Assembly: GCA_035652535.1 (NCBI GenBank)
Contig: DASRDP010000047.1
Coordinates: 1-37,220 of the forward strand
Reading direction: 5' to 3'
DNA: 37,220 nt
Origin: Chloroflexota bacterium
Lineage (GTDB): Bacteria > Chloroflexota > UBA6077 > SHYK01
Shown: piece after piece, positions 7,073 through 14,773 of the stretch
Layout: each line of letters opens with the position of its first letter
How positions within the stretch are numbered: position 1 is the first letter of the stretch
The notes under the pieces: generated by a model
Told to the model about the DNA's origin: nothing
The model's database searches: none
What the model saw: the letters and a program-made list of their open reading frames with translations, nothing else
Position numbers and translations under genes: made by a program

Positions 7073-8464
7073 ATGACTCCGAACCGATGTGCTCCCCATC
7101 GACGCAGAACGCGCGCCTTTCCGGCGACACTCATCGCCGCGCTGCTCCTCTTGGTCGTCGCCGTTCGCCCAGTCCCGGCATGGGCGGCAGCCGCCTGCGG
7201 TGACAGCGCGCTCGGGCAGCAGAGCCTGGACCTCGTCGAGCAGGCCTACAACGACTTCACCCTCTTGTACTTCGAGCCGATCCCGCCCGCCGACGTGCTC
7301 CAGCCGGCGCGGGACGCGGCGGACGAGGCCATGGGAACGGCGCCGGAGACCGAGTTCGTCACCGACTGGATGGATTTCCAACAGCAGTTCTGCGACGCGT
7401 GGGGCAGTCTGGCCGAAGACGCGTCCCCTGACGCCGTGGCCCATTCGGCCATCGACGCCATGCTCACTGCCGTGCACGAGGCCCACACCCAGTTCTACAC
7501 GCCGACCCAGTACCAGGATTACCTCCAGGCACAGTCGGGCGACGTGCACTACGTGGGGATCGGCGCGCAGCTCAAAGGGGATCCCCTTACCGTCCAGCGC
7601 GTATTCCCGGACAGCCCCGCTGAGAAGGCCGGGCTCAAGTTCGGGGACAAGATCGTCGCCATCGACGGGCAGCCCGCATCCGACCTCGATCCCGCTGACG
7701 CCGCGGACTTGATCCGGGGCGAGGAAGGGACGGTCGTCCGCCTCACGATCGACCGCCCTGGCGCCACGGGCCATCGGGAAATCGAGGTGCGTCGGGGAGC
7801 GATCCACGTCCCGGTCATCCAGTCGCGGGTGACGGACAACATCGGCTACCTGCAGATCGAGGACTTCTCGTCGGGAGACCTGCCCGCCAAGGTCAAGGCT
7901 GCGCTGGAGTCGCTCAGGAGCCAGGGCGCCCGAGGCCTCGTGCTCGACCTGCGCGGCAATCCGGGCGGGCGAATCGACGTGGGAACGGCGATCGCGGGCT
8001 ACCTCCTCCCCGCCAACGCGCCCATCTATCAGGAGACCATTCGGCGCGGCCAGACGGTGACCGCCACGGCCTCCGGCCAGAGGATCTGGGACGGGCCCAT
8101 CGACGTTCTCGTCGACGAAGGAACGGCGTCGATGGGAGAGATTCTGGCCGCCGCGCTCCAGGAGGATGTCGGCGCCAAGCTCTTCGGCGTGCAGACGGCC
8201 GGCGCGGTGGCAGGCAGCGTCGTCCTCCCCCTGGCTGACGGCTCCGCCGTCCAGATCACCATCGAGCGGATCGATTCGGCCAAGGGAACGGTGCTGAACA
8301 ACGTCGGCGTGTCGCCGGACGTTCGCATCGACACGACGCTCGGCGCGGCCGGGGAGGTGGTGGACCAGCCGCTCGACGCCGCGATGTCGGACCTCCGGAC
8401 CCGCACCGCGTCCCACGGGCCCGCGACGGCCCCTGCATCGACCGTGCGTCCCAACCCCCAATAA
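7073..8464 (+). CDS. Exported S41-family (C-terminal processing) peptidase with PDZ domain
   Basis: A 463-residue secreted protein: signal peptide (residues 1 to about 39, ending AWAAA), a helical N-terminal domain, a PDZ domain (about 158-230, VGIGAQLKGDPLTV...SPAEKAGLKFGDKIV) and an S41 catalytic core (GYLQIEDFS, LVLDLRGNPGG). The serine nucleophile is present in GTASMGE (S353). In CtpA/D1-processing proteases the general-base Lys lies 25 residues later in a G-K-G motif; here that position is Ala378 within QTAGAVAG. Some S41 branches carry TAG here, so another base may be used. Start ATG 7073 follows the metallopeptidase stop; GTG 7064, overlapping that stop as GTGA, is an alternative. The pair probably acts together outside the membrane. 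Confidence 0.85.
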   Translation: MTPNRCAPHRRRTRAFPATLIAALLLLVVAVRPVPAWAAAACGDSALGQQSLDLVEQAYNDFTLLYFEPIPPADVLQPARDAADEAMGTAPETEFVTDWMDFQQQFCDAWGSLAEDASPDAVAHSAIDAMLTAVHEAHTQFYTPTQYQDYLQAQSGDVHYVGIGAQLKGDPLTVQRVFPDSPAEKAGLKFGDKIVAIDGQPASDLDPADAADLIRGEEGTVVRLTIDRPGATGHREIEVRRGAIHVPVIQSRVTDNIGYLQIEDFSSGDLPAKVKAALESLRSQGARGLVLDLRGNPGGRIDVGTAIAGYLLPANAPIYQETIRRGQTVTATASGQRIWDGPIDVLVDEGTASMGEILAAALQEDVGAKLFGVQTAGAVAGSVVLPLADGSAVQITIERIDSAKGTVLNNVGVSPDVRIDTTLGAAGEVVDQPLDAAMSDLRTRTASHGPATAPASTVRPNPQ

Positions 8465-8782
8465 TTCGTCCCGTCTCCCCCGCGGCTGGGGGTGAGGGTG
8501 AGGGGGCTCGCCCCATCCCAGCCTTCGGTCCCCTCTCCCCCTGTGGCCGGGGGAGAGGGTGAGGGTGAGGGGGCTCGCCCCATCCTAGCCTTCGGTCCCC
8601 TCTCCCCCGCGGCCGGGGGAGAGGGTCAGGGTGAGGGGGCTCGCCCCATCCAAGCCGTCCCCGAGACGCCGGATCGCACTGCGGCGCGGTATGGGTTCGC
8701 GGTACCATGACCTGATCAGACTCGCGGAACGGGGGACCCACTGAAGGACAAATCGCCCGACGCTGGGCTGCCCGAACCGACA
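8465..8782. other. 318-nt intergenic region holding a repeat array and the lspA leader
   Basis: The first two thirds are the tandem palindromic repeat described separately. From about 8656 to 8782 the sequence is unique. It contains no ATG, GTG or TTG in the lspA frame before 8783, but gggggac at 8731-8737 followed by a CTG at 8741 in the lspA frame could be a rare start. No RNA gene is visible. Confidence 0.6.
8492..8655. repeat. Tandem palindromic repeat, 2.5 units of 66-67 bp
   Basis: Units begin at 8492, 8559 and 8625. Each has a g-rich part (gtgagggtgagggggctcg), a constant ccccatcc-agccttcggt part, and a G/C palindrome such as ccctctccccc-gcgg-ccgggggagaggg; the third unit breaks off after ccccatccaagcc. 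Differences between units are a few single bases. Single copies or fragments occur at 1748-1804 and 20797-20853. No spacer variation of the CRISPR kind is present. Confidence 0.85.
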
Positions 8783-9322
8783 GTGACCGGGCTGCTCGCC
8801 TGGCGCGCCCTCTCCTTTGCCGCGCCGCTCCTCGCAGTCATCGCCCTCGATCGCGTGTCGAAGTGGTGGGTGCGAGAGACGATCTGGGAGCCCGCTCGCA
8901 CGATCGTGCTCGTGCCGGGGTGGCTCGAGCTGACGCCGGTGAGGAATCGCGGCGTGGCGTTTGGATTGCTGCAGGATAGCGGCGGGCTTCTCGCCGTGGC
9001 CGCGGTGGTCGGGCTCGCTATACTGGGACTTCGGAGCTGGCGCCAGCTCCTCAAAGCGCCCGCTATCACCCGCGTCGCCCTCGGGCTCATCGGTGGTGGG
9101 GCGGTGGGGAACCTGGTAGATCGCGCGCAAGTCGGCTACGTCACCGACTTCATCCGCGTGCCGCACATCGAGCTGTTCCAGGTCTTCAACGTCTCCGACG
9201 CGGGCATTGTGGTGGGCACCGCCGCGCTCGTCCTCTCCATCGCGTGGAATGACGTGCGCGGCGGGCGAAAGCCGGCCGCCCAATCGGCGCGGAGGCCCGA
9301 GGAGGCGATCCGCGAGCCGTAG
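8783..9322 (+). CDS. lspA: Lipoprotein signal peptidase (SPase II)
   Basis: An inner-membrane aspartyl protease that removes the signal peptide from diacylglyceryl-prolipoproteins. The 179-residue sequence has four hydrophobic segments and the family motifs: LDRVSKWW after the first helix, VRNRGVAFGLL, GGGAVGNLVDR with catalytic Asp113, and FNVSDAGIV with catalytic Asp139. Length matches the family (about 160-180). The start is uncertain: GTG 8783 has no ribosome-binding site, while a CTG at 8741 in the same frame is preceded by ggggga; no ATG is available. The C-terminus is basic and polar. The next gene, an MFS exporter, begins 42 nt later in the same direction. Confidence 0.93.
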   Translation: MTGLLAWRALSFAAPLLAVIALDRVSKWWVRETIWEPARTIVLVPGWLELTPVRNRGVAFGLLQDSGGLLAVAAVVGLAILGLRSWRQLLKAPAITRVALGLIGGGAVGNLVDRAQVGYVTDFIRVPHIELFQVFNVSDAGIVVGTAALVLSIAWNDVRGGRKPAAQSARRPEEAIREP

Positions 9323-9364
9323 CGGTCGCCATCGGCGCATATCGTTGGGTTTTGGAGTCGCCAC

Positions 9365-10675
9365 GTGGGAGAGCCGCGCCCGCCGCGAGACGCCGCGGCG
9401 CCGCGCCCCGCCGAACCGGTGATGGGCGCCGTCGGCGGCCCGATCGGATTGCTGGCCCGCTGGTCAACCTTTGAGGCCTTCCAATTCCGGGAGTTTCGCC
9501 TCCTCTGGTTGGGTCAGCTCGGCAGCGCCATGGGCCAATGGATGGACCAGGTGACGCGCGGCTGGCTCATGTATGACCTGACCGGATCGGCGTTGCAGCT
9601 CGGCCTGGTGAGCGCTATTCGCTTCTTCCCCATCCTGCTGCTCTCGCCCCTCGCGGGCACCGCTGCCGACCGGTATGGCCGCAAGACGCAGCTCATCGCA
9701 GATCAGCTCACCAACGCCACCCTCAACTTCATCCTCGCGACCCTCGTGATCACGCGGCACGTGCAACCCTGGCACGTGTACGTGACGGGATTTCTCGTGG
9801 CGGTCCTGCAGGTGTTTCAGCAGCCGGCCCGGCTGGCGATGGTCCCCGAATCGGTGGATCGCGCGCACCTGACGAACGCGATCGGGCTCAACTCCATCGC
9901 GTTCAACTCCAGTCGAAGCCTGGGCCCTGCCATCTCGGGCGCCATCGTGGCGGCTGTCGGGCCCGGCGGCTCTTACATCGTTCAGGGGCTCATCTACGTC
10001 TTCGCGTCGCAGTGGACGGCGCAGCTCCGATTGCCCAACAAGCCGACGCACGCCCGCTCGTCGACCCAGACGTCGTCGATGGCGGCCGCCACACTGGAGG
10101 GATGGCGCTACATCATCCGCGATCCCATCATTCGGTCCGGCATGATGATCTCTTACGTCCAGGCGCTGATGGGCGTGCCCTTCGCCACGCTGCTGCCGGT
10201 GTTCGCGCGGGACATCCTGATGGTCGGGCCCGAGGGACAGGGGCTGCTCCTCACAACGATGGGCTTTGGGGCGCTCGGCACCGCGTTTCTCATCGCGGCG
10301 GTGGGCGACCGGCTGCCGAAGGGCTGGATGCTCGTCGGTGGGATCATGACGTATGGCGTTGGGCTCCTCGTATTCAGCCAGTCGCTGGTGTTCGGCCTGT
10401 CGCTCGCCGCGATGGTGGTCGTCGGCAGCTCCGGGGTGACGGCCGGCGCCCTCGTTCAGACGGTGCTCCAGGCCCACTCCCCGCCACCCCTTCGCGGAAG
10501 GATCATGGGCGTGTTTCAGCAGGCGCAGATCATGAGCACCGTGGGCGGGCTCCTCACCGGGTCCTTCGCGACGCTGTTCGGGGCCCAGCGGACGGTCGAG
10601 GGAATGGGTGTCGCCCTGGCCGCGTGCTCCGCGCTCATTTTCCTGACCATGCCGTCGATCCGAGACATCCGGTAG
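9365..10675 (+). CDS. MFS exporter (MFS_3 type)
   Basis: A twelve-helix transporter of 436 residues from GTG 9365 (ggag at 9352-9356 region upstream); an in-frame ATG at 9422 would shorten the polar N-terminus by 19 residues. Family features: FREFRLLWLGQLGSAMGQW at helix 1, a cytoplasmic loop AGTAADRYGRKTQ after helix 2, and NSIAFNSSRSLGPAISGAI in helix 5, typical of MFS_3 exporters. It resembles the transporter at 3262-4563 and probably shares an ancestor with it. The substrate is unknown; such proteins export small hydrophobic or siderophore-like compounds. It lies in a same-strand run from lspA to the hydrolases. Confidence 0.88.
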   Translation: MGEPRPPRDAAAPRPAEPVMGAVGGPIGLLARWSTFEAFQFREFRLLWLGQLGSAMGQWMDQVTRGWLMYDLTGSALQLGLVSAIRFFPILLLSPLAGTAADRYGRKTQLIADQLTNATLNFILATLVITRHVQPWHVYVTGFLVAVLQVFQQPARLAMVPESVDRAHLTNAIGLNSIAFNSSRSLGPAISGAIVAAVGPGGSYIVQGLIYVFASQWTAQLRLPNKPTHARSSTQTSSMAAATLEGWRYIIRDPIIRSGMMISYVQALMGVPFATLLPVFARDILMVGPEGQGLLLTTMGFGALGTAFLIAAVGDRLPKGWMLVGGIMTYGVGLLVFSQSLVFGLSLAAMVVVGSSGVTAGALVQTVLQAHSPPPLRGRIMGVFQQAQIMSTVGGLLTGSFATLFGAQRTVEGMGVALAACSALIFLTMPSIRDIR

Positions 10676-10690
10676 GTCGACCGCACGCGG

Positions 10691-10716
10691 TACACTCTGC
10701 CGCAGCGCGAGGAGGG
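10691..10716 (+). promoter_or_regulatory. Candidate -10 box and strong ribosome-binding site for the MBL-fold gene
   Basis: TACACT at 10691-10696 could be a -10 element; no clear -35 box lies 16-18 nt upstream. GGAGGG at 10711-10716 sits 7 nt before ATG 10724 and fixes the start of the metallo-beta-lactamase-fold gene. Confidence 0.4.
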
Positions 10717-10723
10717 AGACAGC

Positions 10724-11563
10724 ATGGCGCACCGAATCGACGTCGGCGACGTGCAGATCATCTCGCTGTTGGACGTGGGAAACTGGACCCTCGCCGGCTT
10801 TTTCCCAACCGTACCGGCGGAGCTGTGGGAGGAGTACCGCGCCATCTATCCGGATGCGCTGCTGGAGCACAACAGCATCGCCACGTCCGCGACCTGCTAC
10901 GCCGTACGGTCACGGTCCCAGACGATCCTCCTCGACGCGGGGCTCGGTCCTGGCCCGCACGAGCGCGCGGGAGGCCAGCGCGGCCAGCTCCTCGAGGAGC
11001 TCCGGTCGGTCGGGATCGCGCCGAGCGATGTGGACGTGGTCGCCATGACGCACCTCCACCGCGACCACGTCGGCTGGAACGCGCTGCTCCATGAGGGCGG
11101 TGCCAAGCCCACCTTTCCCCGCGCGCGCTACCTCGCGCCCCGGAAGGACTGGGCGCACTTCGAGCGACCGGAGATCCGGGAGCGGTCGCCATACCTAGCC
11201 GGAACGATCGCCCTCTTCGAGAAGGGGCTCATCGAGCTGGTCGACGGCGAGCACAGCGTGAGCGCCGAGGTCACCCTCGTCCCGACGCCGGGCCACACGC
11301 CCGGCCATCAGGCGGCGATGATCGCCTCGCGGGGAGAGCGGGCGATGGTGATCGGCGACGTCGCGCATACGCCACCGCAGGTACAGGAGATCGAATGGAG
11401 CGCGAGCGCCGACGTCGACGCGGAGGCGGCCTGCCGGACCCGCCAGGCGACGTTCGACCGCGCCGAGGCGGAGCGCCTGCTCCTCTGCGCGAACCACTTC
11501 CCCCATCCGGGGTTCGGGCGTCTCGTCCGTCTGAACGGGCGCCGAGTCTTTCAGGCGTTGTAG
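10724..11563 (+). CDS. MBL-fold metallo-hydrolase
   Basis: A 279-residue enzyme of the metallo-beta-lactamase superfamily. The di-metal site is visible: H110-L-H112-R-D114-H115 in THLHRDHVGWN, H191 in GHTPGH, D212 in VIGDVAH, and a late His in CANHFPHPG. The order and the HxHxDH form match the lactonase/phosphodiesterase-like branch that includes N-acyl-homoserine lactonases, but the substrate cannot be read from sequence. No signal peptide, so cytosolic. Start ATG 10724 is supported by GGAGGG 7 nt upstream. It is followed in the same direction by an alpha/beta hydrolase, which may hint at a shared ester or lactone degradation role. Confidence 0.9.
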   Translation: MAHRIDVGDVQIISLLDVGNWTLAGFFPTVPAELWEEYRAIYPDALLEHNSIATSATCYAVRSRSQTILLDAGLGPGPHERAGGQRGQLLEELRSVGIAPSDVDVVAMTHLHRDHVGWNALLHEGGAKPTFPRARYLAPRKDWAHFERPEIRERSPYLAGTIALFEKGLIELVDGEHSVSAEVTLVPTPGHTPGHQAAMIASRGERAMVIGDVAHTPPQVQEIEWSASADVDAEAACRTRQATFDRAEAERLLLCANHFPHPGFGRLVRLNGRRVFQAL

Positions 11564-11586
11564 GGATTCCGAAAGACCCACGAGAA

Positions 11587-11626
11587 CCGTTCGCGCTGGG
11601 CCCTTCGACAACCCAAGGGCGAACGG
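11587..11626. repeat. Small inverted repeat of a dispersed 'cttcgac' family
   Basis: Arms ccgttcgc (11587-11594) and gcgaacgg (11619-11626) flank gggcccttcgacaacccaag. The core, cccttcgacaa, resembles short dispersed repeats known from many environmental genomes, with the same gcgaacgg-type ends. It lies in the gap between two hydrolase genes and could form a hairpin in the transcript. Confidence 0.6.
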
Positions 11627-11664
11627 CAATGAGCATTCGGCGAAAGCCACAACGGGAGCGAGAA

Positions 11665-12357
11665 ATGGCCACGTACGTCCTGATCCACGGGTCCTGGCAG
11701 GGAGGATGGACCTGGAAGCCGGTTGGGCTGCGGCTCCAGGCAGAGGGCCACCTGGTGTATCGGCCGAGCCTCGACGGCTGCGCGGAGCGGGCCCACGCCC
11801 TGCGCCCCGAGATCACCCTCGACACCCAAGGGGCCGAGGTGGCGCGGCTGATGTTCTACGAGGACCTCTCGGACGTGATCCTGGTGGGGACGAGCAGCGG
11901 CGGGATGGTCATCGCCCGGGCGGCCGAGCTGGCGGCGGACCGGATTCGGCGGCTGGTGTTCGTGGACGCGTTGTGTCCCATGCCCGGAGAGACGGTCGCC
12001 GCCATCAACAACCGCCCGCCGCGCGACCCGAGCCTGCTGGCCGACGGGCTTCCACCGGACCAGGTACGGGCGCGGGCTTTCGCCGACCTCGAGCCCGCCA
12101 TGCGCGAGTGGGCCGTCGCGCGGTACACGCTCCATCCACGCGCGCCGACGGAGGAGCCGGTGGACCTACGTGAGTTCTGGTCCCGTTCATGGCGGGTGGA
12201 CGTGCTGCGTGGGAAGCGGAGCCCGCAGCCATCCGAGGCGCACCAGCGCCGCACGGCGGAGAAGCTGGGCGGGACCTACACCGAGATCGACGCCGGCCAC
12301 TACCCGATGCTCACGAACGTCGACGAGGTCGCGCGCTACCTGCTCGCGATGGCGTGA
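11665..12357 (+). CDS. Alpha/beta-hydrolase (esterase-like)
   Basis: A cytosolic alpha/beta-hydrolase of 230 residues. It opens with YVLIHGSWQGGWTW, the oxyanion-hole HG strand, and has the nucleophile elbow VGTSSGGM with Ser77 in G-x-S-x-G and a C-terminal catalytic His212 in DAGHYPM. The compact size and IHGSW-type opening resemble the methylesterase/hydroxynitrile-lyase branch (EstA/AB_hydrolase_6). Start ATG 11665 is chosen because gggagcg lies just upstream and the fold begins there; a longer open frame back to 11629 or beyond runs through a repeat. It follows the MBL-fold hydrolase; substrate unknown. Confidence 0.85.
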   Translation: MATYVLIHGSWQGGWTWKPVGLRLQAEGHLVYRPSLDGCAERAHALRPEITLDTQGAEVARLMFYEDLSDVILVGTSSGGMVIARAAELAADRIRRLVFVDALCPMPGETVAAINNRPPRDPSLLADGLPPDQVRARAFADLEPAMREWAVARYTLHPRAPTEEPVDLREFWSRSWRVDVLRGKRSPQPSEAHQRRTAEKLGGTYTEIDAGHYPMLTNVDEVARYLLAMA

Positions 12358-12387
12358 GCTTTCCGGCGGTTGGCGCCGTCGCGTGCC

Positions 12388-13635
12388 TTAGGCCGCTCCG
12401 ACGCGTGCCGTCTGGCGCGGCTTGAGCCGCAGTGGGATCAGCAGCAGCACGCCAACCAGGTACGAGACCGAGATGACCCGGGTGGCCACTTCAAAGCCGG
12501 CGTTCTGCATGATGGCGCCCATGAGGAGCGTCCAGAAGGGCGCGCTGATGAACCCAATCGTGAAGTAGATGCTGTAGGCGGCATCCTCCAGCTCCTCGCC
12601 GGCGTAGTCGCCCACCATGGCCTGCGTGATCGCCCCGCGTGCCTGCACCACGAGACCGTAGATCGCGAGGTTGAGGAGCAGCAGCGCGCCAAGAGAGCCC
12701 TCGATCCCCAGCCACACGGTGGCGATGGCCGTGAGGATCAATGACGCCTGCATCGCCAGCTTCCGCGGGATCCGGTCGGAGATCCATCCCCACGCCAGCG
12801 GCCCGACGAGCCCGCCGGCGTTCACGATCGTGAGAAGCGATGCGGCGATGGCGCTCTCGATACCCAGGTCGTGGATGAAGTGCGGCACCAGATACGTCTG
12901 GTTGATTCCACCCCCGCGGCCAGCGGCCCCCACCATCATGAGCGCGCTCACCAGCATCAGGTCCCGGTTCTTCAGGCACGCCACGTACGCGCCCCAGCCC
13001 GCGCGCCCGCGCGCCCGATGGCTGTCCGAGGGGCGCACGACGTCCCGGAGCCAGAAGTACGAGAGGCCAATGAACACACTGGGGATCCCGATGATGATCA
13101 CCACGATCCGCCAGTCGAACACGGCCAGCATCACCGCGGCCAAGAGCGGCGCGATGAGCGTCCCAACGTTCCCTGCCGTGTTGTGCAGCCCGAGCGCGCG
13201 CCCGCGCGACGCGCCGAAATAGGTCGAGAGGATCGTCGAGCCGACCGGATGCTGCGGGCTGGAGCCCGCGCCCGCCATGGCCCGCCAGAATACGAGCTGC
13301 GGAAAGCCCGTGACCGTCGAGGTCGCGATGCTCGCGAGCCCGAGTAGCGTGTTCCCCGCGCCCAGGATGATCGACCGCTTCACGTACTGCGCGATGACGC
13401 CGTAGGTTGCCTGCAGTCCGTTTGACACGAGCGTGTTGACCGTCTGCAGCACGCCCAGCTCCGCGTACCCAAACCCCAGCGGCCCCATCATCACGGCGAA
13501 CAGGATCGACATCATCGAGCTGTTCATGTGGTTGATCGTGTGCGAGAGATTCACGATCCCGAGCACCCAGCGCTTCTGACGCTCGACCGCCCGCTCGCTC
13601 AGAACGGCGCTCGCAACCTGAACGTCTGCAACCAT
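12388..13635 (-). CDS. MFS transporter, fosmidomycin-resistance (Fsr)-like
   Basis: A twelve-helix transporter of 415 residues. The first half fits the Fsr branch: FGYAELGVLQTVNTLVSNG, then AGAGSSPQHPVGSTILSTYF and RGRALGLHNTAGNVGTLIAP, where Fsr proteins have the comparable 'H-P-G' and 'GNLG' motifs. The family exports fosmidomycin and other small anions, but relatives also import organic acids, so the substrate is open. Start ATG 13635 is supported by aaggag 7 nt upstream; a TTG codon directly before it is also in frame. It is convergent with the alpha/beta hydrolase and divergent from the small secreted protein gene. Confidence 0.85.
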   Translation of the reverse strand: MVADVQVASAVLSERAVERQKRWVLGIVNLSHTINHMNSSMMSILFAVMMGPLGFGYAELGVLQTVNTLVSNGLQATYGVIAQYVKRSIILGAGNTLLGLASIATSTVTGFPQLVFWRAMAGAGSSPQHPVGSTILSTYFGASRGRALGLHNTAGNVGTLIAPLLAAVMLAVFDWRIVVIIIGIPSVFIGLSYFWLRDVVRPSDSHRARGRAGWGAYVACLKNRDLMLVSALMMVGAAGRGGGINQTYLVPHFIHDLGIESAIAASLLTIVNAGGLVGPLAWGWISDRIPRKLAMQASLILTAIATVWLGIEGSLGALLLLNLAIYGLVVQARGAITQAMVGDYAGEELEDAAYSIYFTIGFISAPFWTLLMGAIMQNAGFEVATRVISVSYLVGVLLLIPLRLKPRQTARVGAA

Positions 13636-13728
13636 CAACGATCTCCTTGAACACAGACCTCACCAGGTCTGCCGCGCACCAGTTTCGAAGTCAGAATAAC
13701 TCCCACGGCGAAGCATTTCAACTTGCGC

Positions 13729-13755
13729 TTGGCCTCCGACCGCCCCTGCTATACT
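13729..13755 (+). promoter_or_regulatory. Extended -10 promoter for the small secreted protein
   Basis: TGC-TATACT at 13747-13755 is a good extended -10 element (TGnTATAAT-like). A weak -35 candidate, TTGGCC at 13729-13734, lies 15 nt upstream. The start codon at 13792 is 37 nt downstream with GGAGGG between them. Confidence 0.5.
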
Positions 13756-13791
13756 GCCCCCGACCGCCAGGGACGGAGGGCGAACAACCCC

Positions 13792-14142
13792 ATGGCTCGA
13801 CTCGTATCCGCTGCCATCAGCAGCGTCTCGGCGCTCGCGCTGGCCGTGCTCGTCACTGCTCCCGCCGTCGTTCACGCCGATCCACGTGACTTCACCCTCG
13901 TGAACAACAGCTCCGTCGAGATCGACTACGCGTACGTGTCCTCCAGCTCCATCAACGATTGGCAGGACGACGTCCTGGGGAACAGCGTCCTCGAGCCGGG
14001 CGGCTCCATCCAGATCACCTTCTCCGATTTCAAGGAGGGGGACTGCCAGTACGACATCAAGGTTGTCGGGAAGAGCGGTGAGGAAGGCTACCTCTACGCC
14101 ATCGATCTCTGCTCGACCGCCACGGTCACGTTCACTGACTAA
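13792..14142 (+). CDS. Small secreted protein of unknown function
   Basis: A 116-residue protein with a signal peptide (MARLVSAAISSVSALALAV..., cleavage near VVHA-DP at about residue 27) and a mature domain of about 90 residues. The mature part is strand-rich and acidic: FTLVNNSSVEIDYAYVSSSS, then WQDDVLGNSVLEPGGSIQITF, then two cysteines (C in GDCQYDIKV and in IDLCSTATV) that could form a disulfide. The pattern VNN...I...YVS...W..D.LG...L.PG matches a widespread small exported domain often misnamed in databases after unrelated enzymes; no function is established that I can name. Start ATG 13792 has GGAGGG 11 nt upstream and a good promoter. Confidence 0.75.
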   Translation: MARLVSAAISSVSALALAVLVTAPAVVHADPRDFTLVNNSSVEIDYAYVSSSSINDWQDDVLGNSVLEPGGSIQITFSDFKEGDCQYDIKVVGKSGEEGYLYAIDLCSTATVTFTD

Positions 14143-14184
14143 CGTGCGCGCCCATCCTCGGCGCCCCGCGCGATCGTCCGCCTC

Positions 14185-14595
14185 GTGAGCGATGTCGTGG
14201 ACGTGGCGGTGCGCGTCCGCTACGGCGAGACCGACCAGATGGGGATCGCCTACCACCCGAGCTACTTCGTCTGGTTCGAGATCGGGCGCACCGAGCTGCT
14301 CCGCCAGCGCGGTCTCGCCTATCGAGCGATGGAAGAGGAAGACGGCTGCTTCGTCGTGGTCACGAGCGCCTCGTGCGACTATCGCGCCCCCGCGCGCTAC
14401 GACGACGAGCTGACCGTGCGAACTCGGGTCTCCTCGGCGAACAGCCGCCGGATCGCGTTCGCGTACGAGATCCTCGCCCAGGATGGGCGCGTCCTGGCCA
14501 CCGGCGCGACGAGCCACGTCATCACGGATCGTGGGGGAAGGCCTCGGCGCCTTCCCGAGCGCTACCTTCGCGCCCTGGCGCCGTCGGCCCGGTAG
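14185..14595 (+). CDS. Acyl-CoA thioesterase, YbgC/4-hydroxybenzoyl-CoA thioesterase family
   Basis: A 136-residue hot-dog-fold thioesterase. The N-terminal motif VRYGETDQMGIAYHPSYF carries the catalytic Asp (ETDQMG) and the Y-H-x-x-Y/N pattern of the YbgC group, followed by the long hot-dog helix FVWFEIGRTELLRQRG. Length is that of the family. It hydrolyses acyl-CoA thioesters in the cytosol; YbgC proteins are often part of the tol-pal cluster, but no tol or pal gene is present here. Start GTG 14185 is set by the domain boundary; no strong ribosome-binding site precedes it. It lies 42 nt after the small secreted protein. Confidence 0.88.
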   Translation: MSDVVDVAVRVRYGETDQMGIAYHPSYFVWFEIGRTELLRQRGLAYRAMEEEDGCFVVVTSASCDYRAPARYDDELTVRTRVSSANSRRIAFAYEILAQDGRVLATGATSHVITDRGGRPRRLPERYLRALAPSAR

Positions 14596-14599
14596 TCGT

Positions 14600-14773
14600 C
14601 ACCCCCCTCTCTTCCCGCCGCCGTCGAGGGAGAGGGAAGTTCCACCCCCTCCCCTGCCACAGCGGGGGGGGAACGTCGCGCTCTTCGGCGTCGATCGGTC
14701 CGGGTTCACCTCCCCGGCCACAGCGGGGGAGGGCGGGGGGACATCACCCCGCCTCGTCTGTCGCCCGACGAGG
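14600..14773. repeat. Degenerate palindromic repeat cluster at the sensor-kinase 3' end
   Basis: A run of G/C palindromes between the thioesterase and the convergent kinase gene: ccctct...agaggg around 14606-14636, cctcccc (14709-14715) with gggggagg (14725-14732), and cctcgtc (14752-14758) with gacgagg (14767-14773). The last hairpin lies within the kinase's final codons, and the kinase stop (14744-14746) is inside the cluster. It resembles, but does not match exactly, the 66-bp family. Confidence 0.6.

Noticed and set aside
6848-8461. 537-codon minus-strand frame opposite the S41 protease
   Set aside because: Shadow of a real gene; no motif, and it spans the junction of two plus-strand genes.
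8492-8655. CRISPR-like array
   Set aside because: Units are contiguous near-identical tandem copies with internal palindromes; there are no unique spacers and no cas genes.
10724-12357. Quorum-quenching (AHL lactonase) operon
   Set aside because: The MBL-fold motif is shared by many hydrolases and the neighbouring esterase is generic; nothing in the window indicates acyl-homoserine lactone signalling.
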